From positions 17,457 through 81,456 of the forward strand of contig PDHQ01000073.1 of assembly GCA_003339415.1 (NCBI GenBank): DNA of 64,000 nucleotides, read 5' to 3'. The notes beneath the pieces are model-generated. The model was not told the DNA's origin and did not search any database. It saw only the letters and a list, made by a program, of their open reading frames with translations. Position 1 is the stretch's first letter. Each line of letters opens with the position of its first letter. Origin of the DNA: Ophiocordyceps camponoti-saundersi (nom. inval.) (Eukaryota; Ascomycota; Sordariomycetes; Hypocreales; Ophiocordycipitaceae). The position numbers were made by a program, and so were the translations under genes. Shown piece after piece: positions 38,721 through 50,600 of the stretch.

Positions 38721-40600
38721 TAATATTAATATATATTCCTTATAATAAGTAATAGTTATTATTTATAATCGTAAGTAATAAGTATATAACTTTAAGTTAC
38801 GTTAACTAAAAATTAAGATAAAAAAAGCTTTATAGTATTTAAGGTATTTCCTTTAAATTAAATAATTAAAGAAAGAGCCCTTTAAGTGCGCGATTTTAGT
38901 TAGAATATAAGTAACTTAGGGTTCCCCTAGCGTTTTCTCCTAGTACTCTCTCTCTCTAGCCCTAATAAAGTAATAAAGAAAGAACTTAAAAAGAGATATA
39001 GTACCTATTTCTATCTTAATAAAAGCCGGGGCTTCCTAAGGAACCTTTTTATAAAAAGCTATCTTAATAAATATAGGAACGCTAAAATGCCCGACGTTAA
39101 CGCCTCCCTTATATTAAATCTTAAGGTAAGCGTAAATCTAGGTAGAGAAAATTAGTCTCGATATCCGGAACTATTTAATTAAAATATTTACGCGTATATA
39201 TTTAAGGTAAGGAGGAGTTTTTAGCACTATATAGCCTTACTAGCTTAAGCTTAATAAGATATTTATATTTTCGGTATTTAACTTATATAAGATAAGGTTA
39301 TAAATATTAAGGAGATATTTCTTTTTCTTCTTAATTATCTCCTTTTCCGTTAACTTAAGCGCTATCGCGATTAAAAATTCTTATTATTATTAACGCGTTT
39401 AAGTTAAGTAAGTAAAGAAAGAAAAAAAAGAGAGGGAGAGGATAAGAGCGATATAAATAGCGAGCTAATAACTATTTATTCCTAATTAAGAAGGAGCCCT
39501 CCCCGCTCTTCCTTTCGTAATATCGTAGTATTAACTAAAATATAGAGTAGTAAGCTTAAGAACTAAGGTAGCGAATAATAATAAAATAAAGCGACGCGTT
39601 TTTTCTCTTTTCCTATATATACCTTTTTTTTTTTTAAATTAATTATTTATTTAATAACTAAGCTATACTTAGCGTATTATTATTATAACTAAAATATATT
39701 ATAAATTTAATAAACCTAAACTATAAGCTTAGTAAGAAAGTAAACTTTAAACTAGAAAAGCTATTTTTTAGCGAACGAAATAATAAGTTTATTATTACGG
39801 CGATATTTTATAGTAAAGTAATAAGAGGGCCTATATCGCCTAATCTCCCTTTCTTAGCGGTAACTCCTAAGCTCGCGCGAACCCTTAAGTATAAATAGCC
39901 CCCTTAGTTTATAAAATAAATAGTTTAGCCGAAAAAACGCGTTAAGCTTTTTATAAATATAATTAAATATTTATATATATTTTAAGCTAGTAAGGAGATC
40001 GCTAATATTATCTTATTTAATAATATCTAAAATTAAAATAGCTATGTAAATAATATAAGGCGTTTTATTTTTAGAGTATAAAAATAACTATAAGTAATTA
40101 GCTTTAAGCTAGGAGCTATAATAAAAATCTTAAATAAGGGAATCTAAAATAAAGTATACTTATTTATAATTCTTATAGTAATTATAATACTTATTATTAT
40201 AAATAAGACTATTAATATACTATTTAAGAAGAAACTTTATTATATTATACTTAAGTTTAATTTAAGGTAGGAAGTAAATAGTTACCCCCTTCTAAGTAAT
40301 ATAGTTAATTTTAAAGTAAATAAGACTAATATTAGGTATTATTAAGGTAGCTTTTTTTAAGATTAGTAAGCTTAAGTATTTTATTTTTTTAACTTAATAA
40401 AGCTAAGGTAAGTACTTTAATCGAAAAGGGTAATAGCTATATAAAAAGATATTTTAAGTAAGTTTTAAAAAGATTACTTTTTTAATTTTATTATTATTCC
40501 TAAGATACGATAAAAAGAAGCGTACGAATATAAATACCTAGCCCTTTCTATATTATAATACTAAGCTTATAGCTTTATTAGTCTTAAACTCGATATATAT
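38721..40600. other. RIP-decayed sequence, no gene recognised
   Basis: Mixed AT-rich and slightly GC-richer segments (for example 38,870-39,200 and 39,830-39,960). No RNA gene, terminal repeat or protein motif was recognised. Confidence 0.45.
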
Positions 40601-40604
40601 ATTA

Positions 40605-41790
40605 ATAGCTTATCGAATAAGCGAGGATTAAGCGTTAAATAGTTTAAAGAAAATCTTAAGACCCCCTTAGATTCCTATATTCTCTTATAAGACTAAGCTA
40701 TATAAACCGAGGATAGTAACGGTAATAATTATAACGAATTAATCGCTTAGATAACTAATAACCTATATATTATTAAAGCGAATAAACTAAGTATCCGAAA
40801 GTTAGAATAGTTTAACTTCTTAGGAAATAGTTATAGATTTAAACTAAGGAACTAAGAGGGCGGCGAAGATCTCTTAATAAAGCTAAAAGTAGGCTTAATA
40901 ACGCTTAGGGGCTTATACCCCGAGGCTACTATCCCTTATTATTAGATTCTTAAAAGATACTAAACTATTACGCTTAAAACCCTTACTAATAACTTTATAA
41001 TAAAGAGCTATATTATAATACTATATTTAGGCGCTATTAGAGTTAGAAGATAGCCTTAGGGAGATTAGGAAGAACTATAAGGGATTAATATTAATAATTT
41101 TAATAGGGGTAAAGGGGCTAGGGATAATAAAGCTTTAGATAAGGAAGAGGTTAGGGAGGAAAATAATAAGGATCTTCCCGAGGATAAGACTATAAAAAGC
41201 CCGACTAATAATTAAATAGTTCCGATATCTAGCCTTTTATCTTCTCTTAAATCTAAAAACCCCCTAACTCTAAAAGGACTTAAATAAAAAATAAGCGCTA
41301 TAAAAAATATAAGGAAGGAAGATAAGGTAATTAAGGCGCCTAATAACGCTATAACTAAAGAGGAAATAACTAAAATAAAGAAAATAATCTTTTAGGAATT
41401 AATAGGTATATTATAGCTTAAGAAACTTACTACGAGGAAGAAAATACCCGTAAGATTAAACCTAGCCCCGATATAGCTAGCTTTCTCTCCGAGGCGTAGC
41501 GCGAGGATAAAAAAGTTAACGAAGCGTAACTATTTAATTAAAAACCCTACGTTATAAAAAATAGCTCCTAAAAGAAAAGGGGAGGAAAAAGATATAAGAA
41601 TACTAAAATTAATACGCTTTATTTATTTTACCTTAAGTAAAAACTTTATAATTTAGCCTAGCAAAGGACTTATAGCTATAAGTATAAGCTAAGAACTAAT
41701 TAATCTAAACTTACTTAACTTTAAGATTAAAAAGGTTAAGCGTTATAAAAATTATATAACTTAAACTAAGAGTTACGAACTTATACGATA
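40605..41790 (+). pseudogene. Best-preserved unknown reading frame
   Basis: Forward frame 2 reads for about 395 codons with relatively sparse TAA/TAG stops. Segments run in order: ANKLSIRKLE (40,778), FNFLGNSYRFKLRN, KLKVGLITLRGLYPEATIP (about 40,880), TLTNNFIIKSYIIIL, LGAIRVRR, and GDNKALDKEEVREENNKDLP-like acidic/lysine sequence near 41,117. A proline/serine-rich linker and then a basic part, LAFSPRRSARIKKLTKRNY, follow near 41,480. The layout suggests an N-terminal folded domain, a charged linker and a basic C-terminal region that might bind nucleic acid. I do not recognise the family. No second copy was found in the window, which is odd for a RIP target; a partner copy may lie outside. 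Confidence 0.5.
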
Positions 41791-42290
41791 AGGAAGGCAT
41801 ATCGTACTTAATATAGCTAAATTTATTATAATATATACCGGACGCGCACTTATTAAAAACTAGCTTTAAAAACCGAAGATAATCCTAATAATCCCGAAAA
41901 CTAGTTTTTTTATTAGCTTATAGCCCCTAAAGCTTATATACTCTAGTATATAAGCTAAAATTAATAAAGCTATTAATAACTATTTAATTAAGTAATAATA
42001 AGAGTAAGAGAAGGGAGCTAAGAGAGATATATTACTAGCGGGCGGTTAGCGCGAATACTAAAGTTAATAAATTTAAAAGTTAAACCTTAAGGAGAAGTAA
42101 TTAGAGTTTCTTTTATTATTTCCTTTATAAAAAGTCCTCTCCGCTTTTATTTTATCGCGCTTATATATACCTTATTTAAGTTATAAGAAAAAGTTAGTTA
42201 CTACCGAGAAAAAGGGCTAATTACTTATTATTACGGCACGCGCTTAGGAAGGAGTTTAGCGGCGGAGATAGGGACGCCGAAAGAAATATA
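41791..42290. other. RIP-decayed sequence, no gene recognised
   Basis: Short spacer between the decayed frame and the LTR-like repeat copy 4. A GC-richer patch lies near 42,230-42,280. Confidence 0.4.
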
Positions 42291-42294
42291 AGCG

Positions 42295-42865
42295 CTTACC
42301 TTAGCTAGGGAATTATTAAGGACTTATAAAAAGTTTAATTAAATAGTTCCTAAACCCTTTCTTCTTTTCCTAAAAGCTACTAAAAGTTAATATATAAAGG
42401 TAATTAAGCTAAGATAGGGGCTATTACTAAGTATATAATATAGATTAGTTTCCCTTAAAAGAGGACGAATTAAGTAAGTAGTTAGCTTTTAACTTTATTT
42501 TTAGAGCTATAATAAAAGTTATATATTATAAGTTAAGTCTTAGAGAGGACTTATAATAAAAACTCTATTAAACGGAATTATAATTTTATTTTAAATTTTA
42601 TATTTTTATATTATAAATTATTAATTTAAATACTTTTTTCGAAGTTTTTAATATTTAATTAAATAGTTTCTACTTTTATATTACTTCTTTCTTTTATTTT
42701 TATATAAAAAACTAACTCCTTATTATTTTCCTTATAGAGAATTACTATATAGCTTTTCCCCCTATAGCTAAAAATCCCCCTTTATATTAGTTAAAAACTT
42801 TAGTTATATAAGAAGTTACGCTTTTTAGGTATTTACTATACTTACTTAAGGTATCTTTCTTCCCC
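42295..42865 (+). repeat. LTR-like repeat L, copy 4
   Basis: Full-length-looking member with TTTAATTAAATAGTTCC (42,339), TATAATATAGATTAGTTTCC (42,427), AAAAGTTATATATTATAAGTT, AAACTCTATTAAACGGAATTA, ATTTTTATATAAAAA and the final GGTATTTACTATACTTACTT block, which is nearly identical to that of copy 1. All four copies have the same orientation. Confidence 0.6.
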
Positions 42866-43129
42866 CGCTAAAGTACTATACTAATAACTAGTTTATTAGC
42901 TCCGATCTTACTAAAATATTTACCTTAAGATATTTTATTAGTTAATAGAAAATCTAATTTAAATAGAGAGGTTTATTCCTTTTAAAAAGAGGCGATTATA
43001 GTAGCGAAGTTAAGGCTCGAAATAAAAGCTAAAGTAAAAGCTAATAATAAAACGGCCCGAAAAGCTAAAAGCTAATTTTATTTTCGCTATAAGGATAGAG
43101 AGTTAAGGGGGGGGTTTATATAAGTATCG

Positions 43130-43525
43130 CTTTTAACCTAACCCCTAAAGGATAAGGAGTATAATAAATAGGTTTATCTTAGAGAGGATAAGAGTAATTA
43201 GGGAGTTTATTTTTTAGGGAATAAAAATAGTAATAAATAAGTTTATAGCTTAGGAAATAAGAAAAAGAGTAAGTAAGTTTATAAGTAAACGGGTTTATTT
43301 AATAAGGGATAGGAAAAGGAGTAAATAAGTTTATAATTAAAAAGGTTTATTTTTTAGGGAATAAGAATAAAGTAAATAAGTTTATCTTTTTAGGGATAAG
43401 AAAAATAATAAATAAGAATAAGTTTATACTTAGGAGAAAGAAAAATAGTTAGCGAGTTTAACCTTAAAGGAGAAAAAGGGTAATTACTTAGCTTATCTTA
43501 TAGTTTATAAAAAGAGTAGTTAATA
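43130..43525. repeat. 36-bp palindromic satellite, island S2
   Basis: Roughly ten diverged monomers of the satellite (AATAGGTTTATCTTAGAG, AATAAGTTTATCTTTTTAGG and similar), with more length variation than in the main arrays. No header units. It is followed by the flank shared with island S1. Confidence 0.85.
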
Positions 43526-43870
43526 GGTTTCTATAACCTTAATATTAATACTAAATACTAGCGTAATATTTAGCTAGATTTTAAAAATATAAAAATATTA
43601 CTTAAGTAAATTTCCTATAAGGTTAAATACTATAATAAGTAAAACTATATACCTAATAGCTTATAATAGAAAATTAAGTTATAATATATTTTATAAAAAT
43701 ATTTTATAAATAGAATTTAATAATAAGAACTTATAATAATATTATAAGATTTAAGGAGTTACTTTAAAGCTATCCGAGTAATAAGTCTATAAATAAGCTT
43801 CCTAATATAATTATAGATCTTTTAAGAAGGAGCTATAAAATAATTTAGGATTTCTCTTATTATAGAAGTA
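43526..43870. repeat. Flank shared by satellite islands S1 and S2, copy 2
   Basis: Matches 37,006-37,350 in order and orientation. After about 43,870 the two diverge. The next homology (family G) resumes 50 bp further on in the first copy but about 1 kb further on here, so about 1 kb was inserted here or lost there. Confidence 0.6.
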
Positions 43871-44589
43871 GTTAGGCTAAAAAGTAATTATAGACGAAGC
43901 TTATTATTAAGGATAAACTTAGTAGGCACTTATATAACTAAGCTAGTTTAGTAAGGTTAAAAGGATACTCCCGAAAAAAGGAAAAAAAAGAAGAAAAAAG
44001 GAAAAAGGGATAAAGGGGTAATTTTATATAATTCTTAGAAATTTAAAAAATATAAAATTAAAGAGGCTAAGGGAGGAAGGAATCCGTAGCAGGTAGCTTT
44101 ACCTTACTAGGTCCGAATACGCTTATAATAACTAACTTTATATAAAAGAGCTTACGGTTACCTTAAGTCTTCTTACTAAGGGTAGGAAATCGACCCCTTC
44201 TTATAAGTATAAATTTAACCCTTCCTAGGTCCTTTAGCCCCCTTTAGCTAAGTAAATACTAATTAATTAAATCTATTAAATTAAGTAGGTAAGATTAAAT
44301 AACCTTTTTAAACCTTATAGTCCTAACTAGCTTATATAACTTAGTAGGTCCTTATAAGCCTATACGGACTAAATAGTCTTATATACTTCCTTAAGATAGT
44401 CTTCTCTATAAAGGCTATATATATATATAAGTAAGAGTGCCTATTACTCCCGCGAAACTAAAAAGCCTCTTCTTCTTTATCCTTATAGCTTAGTAGCTAA
44501 GTTAGCTTTTTTATTATTATAAGTATAAAATTATTATACTTATTCGTTACTTTCTATAATAATAGCGCTTTAATAAGCGCGATTATACC
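43871..44589. other. Sequence left of the tandem duplication
   Basis: Unique in this window. A purine-rich run lies at 43,975-44,020, then pyrimidine-rich, CC-containing sequence (44,160-44,250) with no recognised frame. The duplication begins at its right end. Confidence 0.45.
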
Positions 44590-44904
44590 GATAAGATTAA
44601 AAATATATTTATTAAATAGGCTATCCGATATTAGTATTAAGGGATCTTAAAAAGGAGTATACTTATTATCGTAATACCTTCTTATACGTAATATATAAAA
44701 AGGGTAGATATTTAAAAACTAAATACTTATTCGAATATATAAAGTAATAAATAAGGAATATAAAAAGTAAAGTAAGAAGTTATAAGATAAGAAGGATCTT
44801 ATATAAAGGGTTCTTATAACTTAGGTAAGCTATATATATATTAAAACGAGGCTATAAGGGTAGTATAAGGCTATAAGGTATTATAAGATTCCTTAATAAT
44901 ATTA

Positions 44905-45240
44905 AGTTTAAGTAAGTAAAATACTTCTTAGCTAAGAATAATAGTAATTAATTAATATCTTTCTAATAGCTAAGAAAGAATATTACCTATTATAAAGTAA
45001 ATATAATAAGTATTAACTAAGAGATTATTAGTAAACTTAGCTTTAAGTTCGTTATTTAGTTAGCTAATTACGCTAAGAGAAACGAGATATACTAATAAAT
45101 CGTTCTTAAAGCTATTCCTATATATTTAGTTTATCGGCTACCTTATATTAAACTATAGTAGAACTTTTAAGAAGATATATTAACGAAGGTAAAAATAACT
45201 AATAGTTTAGGCTTATAACTAGTAGCGTTAAAAAATACGA
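44905..45240 (+). pseudogene. Decayed coding family G, copy 2 (unit A)
   Basis: Counterpart of 37,400-37,740 and 54,327-54,660. One forward frame reads KFK-stop-VKYFLAKNNSN, then SKLSFKFVI and NYAKRNEIY, with TAA/TAG at former Q positions. The family is not recognised. A further decayed frame (ARKYLILYSLLYKPPS from about 45,355) follows in the same unit. Confidence 0.5.
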
Positions 45241-45379
45241 TAAGGTAATCGATAATATAATTATAGTAAAAATACTAGATTTTATTTACTTTAAGGTAAC
45301 TGCTAATAAGCTATTTAGGGAAATAAGGAAAGATAGTAAAGGCGTTATTATAGCGCGGAAGTATCTAATATTATATAGC

Positions 45380-45505
45380 TTACTTTATAAGCCTCCCTCT
45401 TAGTTAGTTAATATTACTAGCTTTACTTTTTAGGGCCCTAGCCTTATTATATAAACTTAGTAAAATTATAATTATTATATTAGGAATATTATTATATTTA
45501 TTAAA
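45380..45505 (+). repeat. Internal repeat E, first copy in unit A
   Basis: CTTACTTTATAAGCCTCCCT and the following TTAGTTAGTTA...ACTAG...TTACTTTTTA recur 707 bp downstream at 46,087. The two mark an internal direct duplication of coding-like DNA (YKPPS-stop-LV in frame). The same pair exists in unit B. Confidence 0.65.
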
Positions 45506-46086
45506 GCTACTTTTCGCTATATAAGATATAAGAATAGCTTTTTTAATACTAAGCGCTAAGTATTTTAGATTTCCTCTAATACTAAGCACGAAAATAATAG
45601 CCGCTATAATTATAATTTTTACTTAACTAGCTTAAGGAATACTTAGAGAGAAATTTATTAATTAGTAGTTAGTACCTTAAAAGCTTAAATTAAAAAAGAA
45701 ATAAACTACTAAGTATAAAAAAAGCGGGCTAATATATATAGTTAATTTTATAAGTAGTATATATAAAATATACTATATTATACTAGTAGCTTATATAAGT
45801 ATTTAAGTATATATATATATATAAACTATTTATTAGAGAGGAAAAACTATAAGGTTTAAAGGAAGACCTCTTACTTAATAAAGTTAGCTAGCTTATAAGC
45901 CCGATTTATTATATTAGAGAGCTTATTTATTATAAGTTATCTATCTAAAGTTACGCTAGTTTTAAATAAGGGATAATTATATTTCTTTAGTTCTTATTAT
46001 ATATAGATATTATTTAAATTCTAAGTAGTTATAGTATATATATTAGTAAATACTATAATAAAGATCTTAAGTTATATTATAAGGGC

Positions 46087-46235
46087 TTACCTTATAAACC
46101 TCCCTCTTAGTTAGTTAGCGCTACTAACCTTACTTTTTAAAATATAGCTTTATAAAATAAACTTAGTAGAATTATTATTATAGTTATAAGTATTAGGAAT
46201 TTTAATACCTTTATTAGTATTATTATTAACTTTAT
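46087..46235 (+). repeat. Internal repeat E, second copy in unit A
   Basis: Second member of the direct pair. It reads PYKPPS-stop-LVSATNLTF in one frame and continues into AATTTTAATACCTTTATTAG, shared with 26,210 and 58,200. Together with 26,094, 54,804 and 58,089 this gives five copies in the window. Confidence 0.65.
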
Positions 46236-47451
46236 AATAAGTTACTTTTATAAAAATACTCTATTACCGTTTTAGTTAATCCCTAGCCTTATAGCTATAA
46301 GGGTAGTATTAGAAAAGAAAAACTAATTTTAATTTATATAACTATAAGTAGGTAAGATATAATTAAAGGGGTTATTAAACGTAAAAGGAAAACTTTAATA
46401 TAAAAATATATATATTTATTTAAATTCCCTAGTAATAATAAAATAATCCTACTTAGTATATTACTAGCTTAGAAGCTAGTATTTTTATTCTTAAAAGCCT
46501 TTCTCTAAAGACTACTATTTTTATATATATATATATATTATATATATAAGGAAGGCCTCTAAGCTTAAAAGTTAGAGGTTAAGCTCTTTATATTTATAGT
46601 TTATATAAATATATATATAATATACTTACTTATATTCTAACTTTTAGATATATAAATTAATTACTTAGTTTATTTTTTATTTAATATAATATTCCGATTT
46701 TATTAGAATCTATCTAAGATTATAACCTTAATAAAAGGTAGCTTATAATCGCTACTTATAAATAGCCTTAAGATAGGTGCCGAGTCCCTTTATAATAAAC
46801 TTACTTATATATTTCCCCTATCTTACTTAATTAAAGCTTAAGTAAGTATAACTCTAGCTAAGAAAAAGATTAAGCGGGGTTATAACTTTTACCGGGGTTA
46901 TCTTAAGGTTATACTATAAATAGCTAAGTAATTAGCTTACTTATTAAAAGCGAATATTTTATAAGTAGTATTTACTAAATTTATTAACTTAATTTTTTAA
47001 GTATTAAGATATATATTATAAAAAGCGAATATATCTTTTTATTATTATTTACGCGTAATAATATAAATTTAGATAAATAAGGCGATTAGTAATTTTACTA
47101 AAAATAAAATTAAAAAGGAATTAGTATATATATATATAAGAGAAAGAAATATTTAAATATCCCTAATAGCTAATTAGTTAGTAAATCGTAAATATAGCTA
47201 TAAGCTACGTAATAATAAATATATAATATATATATAAAATATATATCTTAGCTTACTTACTTACTTATATAAGGCTATTTTTAAAAAATATATTATTTAT
47301 TACTATACTTATTATACCTCTTATAGTAAGTCTTTATAATAAAAACCGGCGGAGAAAGTTTAAACCTTATATTAGCAAATCGTATTATTATTATAAACCT
47401 ATAGTAGAAAATAATAAAGGAGAAGTAAGCGAAATATTATAGCTATAATAT

Positions 47452-47637
47452 ATAGCGTTTCGGGTAGAAGAAAGAGACGCGTATAGCGTTTCGGAAAAAT
47501 AAAAAAGATACGTATAATATTTTAAGTAAATAAAAAAACGCGTATAGCGTTTTAAATAAATAAAAAAGACGCGTATAGTATTTTAGATAAACGAAAGAGA
47601 AGCGTATAGCGCTTTAAGTAAACTAAAAAGACGCGTT
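47452..47637. repeat. 31-bp tandem repeat before the satellite, unit A
   Basis: About six copies of a 31-bp unit, GCGTATAGCGTTTTAAATAA followed by ATAAAAAAGAC. The last copy leads straight into the first 180-bp header, whose own first 31 bases (GCGTATAGCGCTTTAAGTAA...) are a member of this repeat. The header therefore seems to have been built from it. Confidence 0.85.
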
Positions 47638-47639
47638 TT

Positions 47640-50600
47640 ATCTATATTTTAATTTAAAAAGTAAAAGTTAAGTTTTATATTTTATTAATATAAGTACGAA
47701 AAGATAAGGAGATTAATTATACCGTATAAAATAATAATTATATATTAAAGATAATAAGTATTTATCCCCTAAAAGATAAGAAAAGAAGTTAATAGGTTTA
47801 TCTTTTAAGGATAAGAAAGGTAGCGTATAGCGCTTTAAGTAAACGAAAAAGACGCGTTTTATTTATATCTTAATTTAAGAAGTAAAAGTTAAGTTTTATA
47901 TTTCGTCGATATAAGTACGAAAAGATAAGGAGATTAACTATATTATATAAGATAATAATAATATACCTAAGATAATAAGTATTTATCCCTTAAGAGATAA
48001 GGAGAGTAGTTAATAAGTTTATCTTTTAGGGGATAAGAAAAGTAATTAATAAGTTTATCTTTTAAGGGATAAGAAAAGTAATTAATAAGTTTATCCCTTA
48101 AGGGATAAGAAAAATAGTTAATAAGTTTATCTTTTAAGAGATAAGAAAAGTAATTAATAAGTTTATCTTTTAAAAGATAAGAAAAGTAGTTAATAAGTTA
48201 ATTCCGTAAAAGATAATTAGAGAGAAGTAAGCTAACTATCGCGTATAGCGCTTTAGGTAAACTAAAAAGACGCGTTTTATCTATATCTTAATTTAAGAAG
48301 CGGGAGTTAAGTTTTATATTTTATTAATATAGGTACGAAAAGATAAGGAGATTAACTATATTATATAAAATAATAATAATATACCTAAGATAATAAGTAT
48401 TTATCTTTTAAGGGATAAAGAAAGTAGTTAATAAGTTTATCTTATAAGGGATAAGAAAAATAGTTAATAAGTTTATCTTTTAAAAAATAAGAAAAGTAAT
48501 TAATAAGTTTATCCCCTAAAAGATAAAAAAAGTAGTTAATAAGTTTATCTCTTAAAAGATAAGAAAAGTAGCGAATAAGTTTATTTTTTAGAAAATAAGA
48601 AAAATAGTTAATAGGTTAGTTTTATAGAAGATAACTAGAGAGAAAAAAGCTAACTATTATATATAGCGCTTTAAGTAAATTAAAAAGACGCGTCTTATTT
48701 ATATCTTAGTTTAAGGAGCGGGAGTTAAGTTTTATATTTCGTTAACGTAAGTATAAAAAGATAAGGAGATTAACTATACTATATATAGTTATAATAATAT
48801 ACCTAAGATAATAAGTATTTATCCCTTAAAAAATAAAAAGAGTAGTTAATAAGTTTATTCTTTAAAGGATAAGAAAAGTAATTAATAAGTTTATCCCTTA
48901 AGGGATAAGAAGAGTAGTTAATAAGTTTATCCCTTAAGGGATAAGAAAAGTAGTTAATAAGTTTTTCCCCTAAGGGAAAAAAAAAGTAGTTAATAAGTTT
49001 ATTCTCTAAAAGATAAGAAAAGTAGTTAATAAGTTTATCCCCTAAGGGATAAGAAAAATAGCTAATAAGTTTATCCCTTAAGGGATAAGAAAAGTAGTTA
49101 ATAAGTTAGTTTTATAAAAAATAACTAAAGAGAAGAAAGCTAACTATCGTATATAGCGCTTTAAGTAAACTAAAAAGATATATCTTATCTATATTTTAGT
49201 TTAAGGAGTAAGAGTTAAGTCTTATATTTCGTTAATATAAGTATAAAAAGATAAGAAGATTAACTATATTATATAAAATAATAATAATATACCTAAAATA
49301 ATAAGTATTTATCCCCTAAAAAATAAGAAGAGTAGTTAATAAGTTTATCCTTTAAGGGATAAGAAGAGTAATTAATAAGTTTATCCCTTAAGGGATAAGA
49401 AAAATAGTTAATAAGTTTATCTTTTAAGGGATAAGAAAAGTAATTAATAAGTTTATCCCTTAAGGGAAAAGAAAAATAGTTAATAAGTTTATTTTTTAGG
49501 GGATAAGAAAAGTAGTTAATAAGTTTATTTCTTAAGAGATAAAAAAAATAATTAATAAGTTTATCTTTTAGGGGATAAAAAAAGTAATTAATAAGTTTAT
49601 CTTTTAGGGGATAAGAAAAGTAGTTAATAAGTTTATCTTTTAGAAGATAAGAAAAGTAATTAATAAGTTAATCCCGTAGAAGATAATTAAAAAAAAGTAA
49701 GCTAACTATTACGTATAGCGCTTTAAGTAAACTAAAAAAATACGTTTTATCTATATCTTAGTTTAAAAAGCGGGAGTTAAGTTTTATATTTTATTAATAT
49801 AAATACGAAAAAATAAGGAGATTAACTATATTATATAAAATAATAATAATATACCTAAAATAATAAGTATTTATCCCTTAAAAGATAAGGAGAGTAATTA
49901 ATAAGTTTATCCCCTAAGGGATAAGAAGAGTAGTTAATAAGTTAATTTTATAGAAGATAACTAGAGAGAAGTAAGCTAACTATCGCGTATAGCGCTTTGG
50001 GCAGACTAAAAAAATATATCTTATCTATATCTTAGTTTAAAAAGCGGGAGTTAAGTCCTATATTTTATTAATATAAGTATAAAAAAATAAAAAGATTAAC
50101 TATACTATATAGGATAATAATAATATACTTAAGATAATAAGTATTTATCCCTTAAGGGATAAGGAGAGTAGTTAATAAGTTTATCTTTTAAAAGATAAGA
50201 AAAGTAGTTAATAAGTTTATTTTTTAGGGGATAAGAAAAGTAATTAATAAGTTTATCCCTTAAGGGATAAGAAAAGTAATTAATAAGTTTATCTCCTAAG
50301 AGATAAGAAAAATAATAAATAAGTTTATTTTTTAGGAGATAAGAAAAATAATTAATAAGTTAGTCCTATAAAAGATAACTAGAGAAAAGAAAGCTAACTA
50401 TCGCGTATAGCGCTTTAAGTAAACTAAAAAGACGCGTCTTATCCGTATCTTAGTCTAAAGAGTAAGAGTTAAGTTTTATATTTCGTTAACGTAAATATAA
50501 AAAAATAAGGAGATTAACTATATTATATAAAACGATAACGATATACTTAAAACGATAAATATTTATCCCCTAAAAAATAAGGAAAGTAATTAATAAGTTT

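Noticed and set aside
45404..45589. Open stretch of 61 codons on the minus strand
   Set aside because: It starts from GTG, and the start is not conserved in the sister unit (near 55,000). It is antisense to a decayed forward frame. Chance opening.
44590..47450. Numerous TATA-like and poly-T motifs as promoters or terminators
   Set aside because: In DNA converted to TA-rich sequence by RIP such motifs occur everywhere and carry no information.
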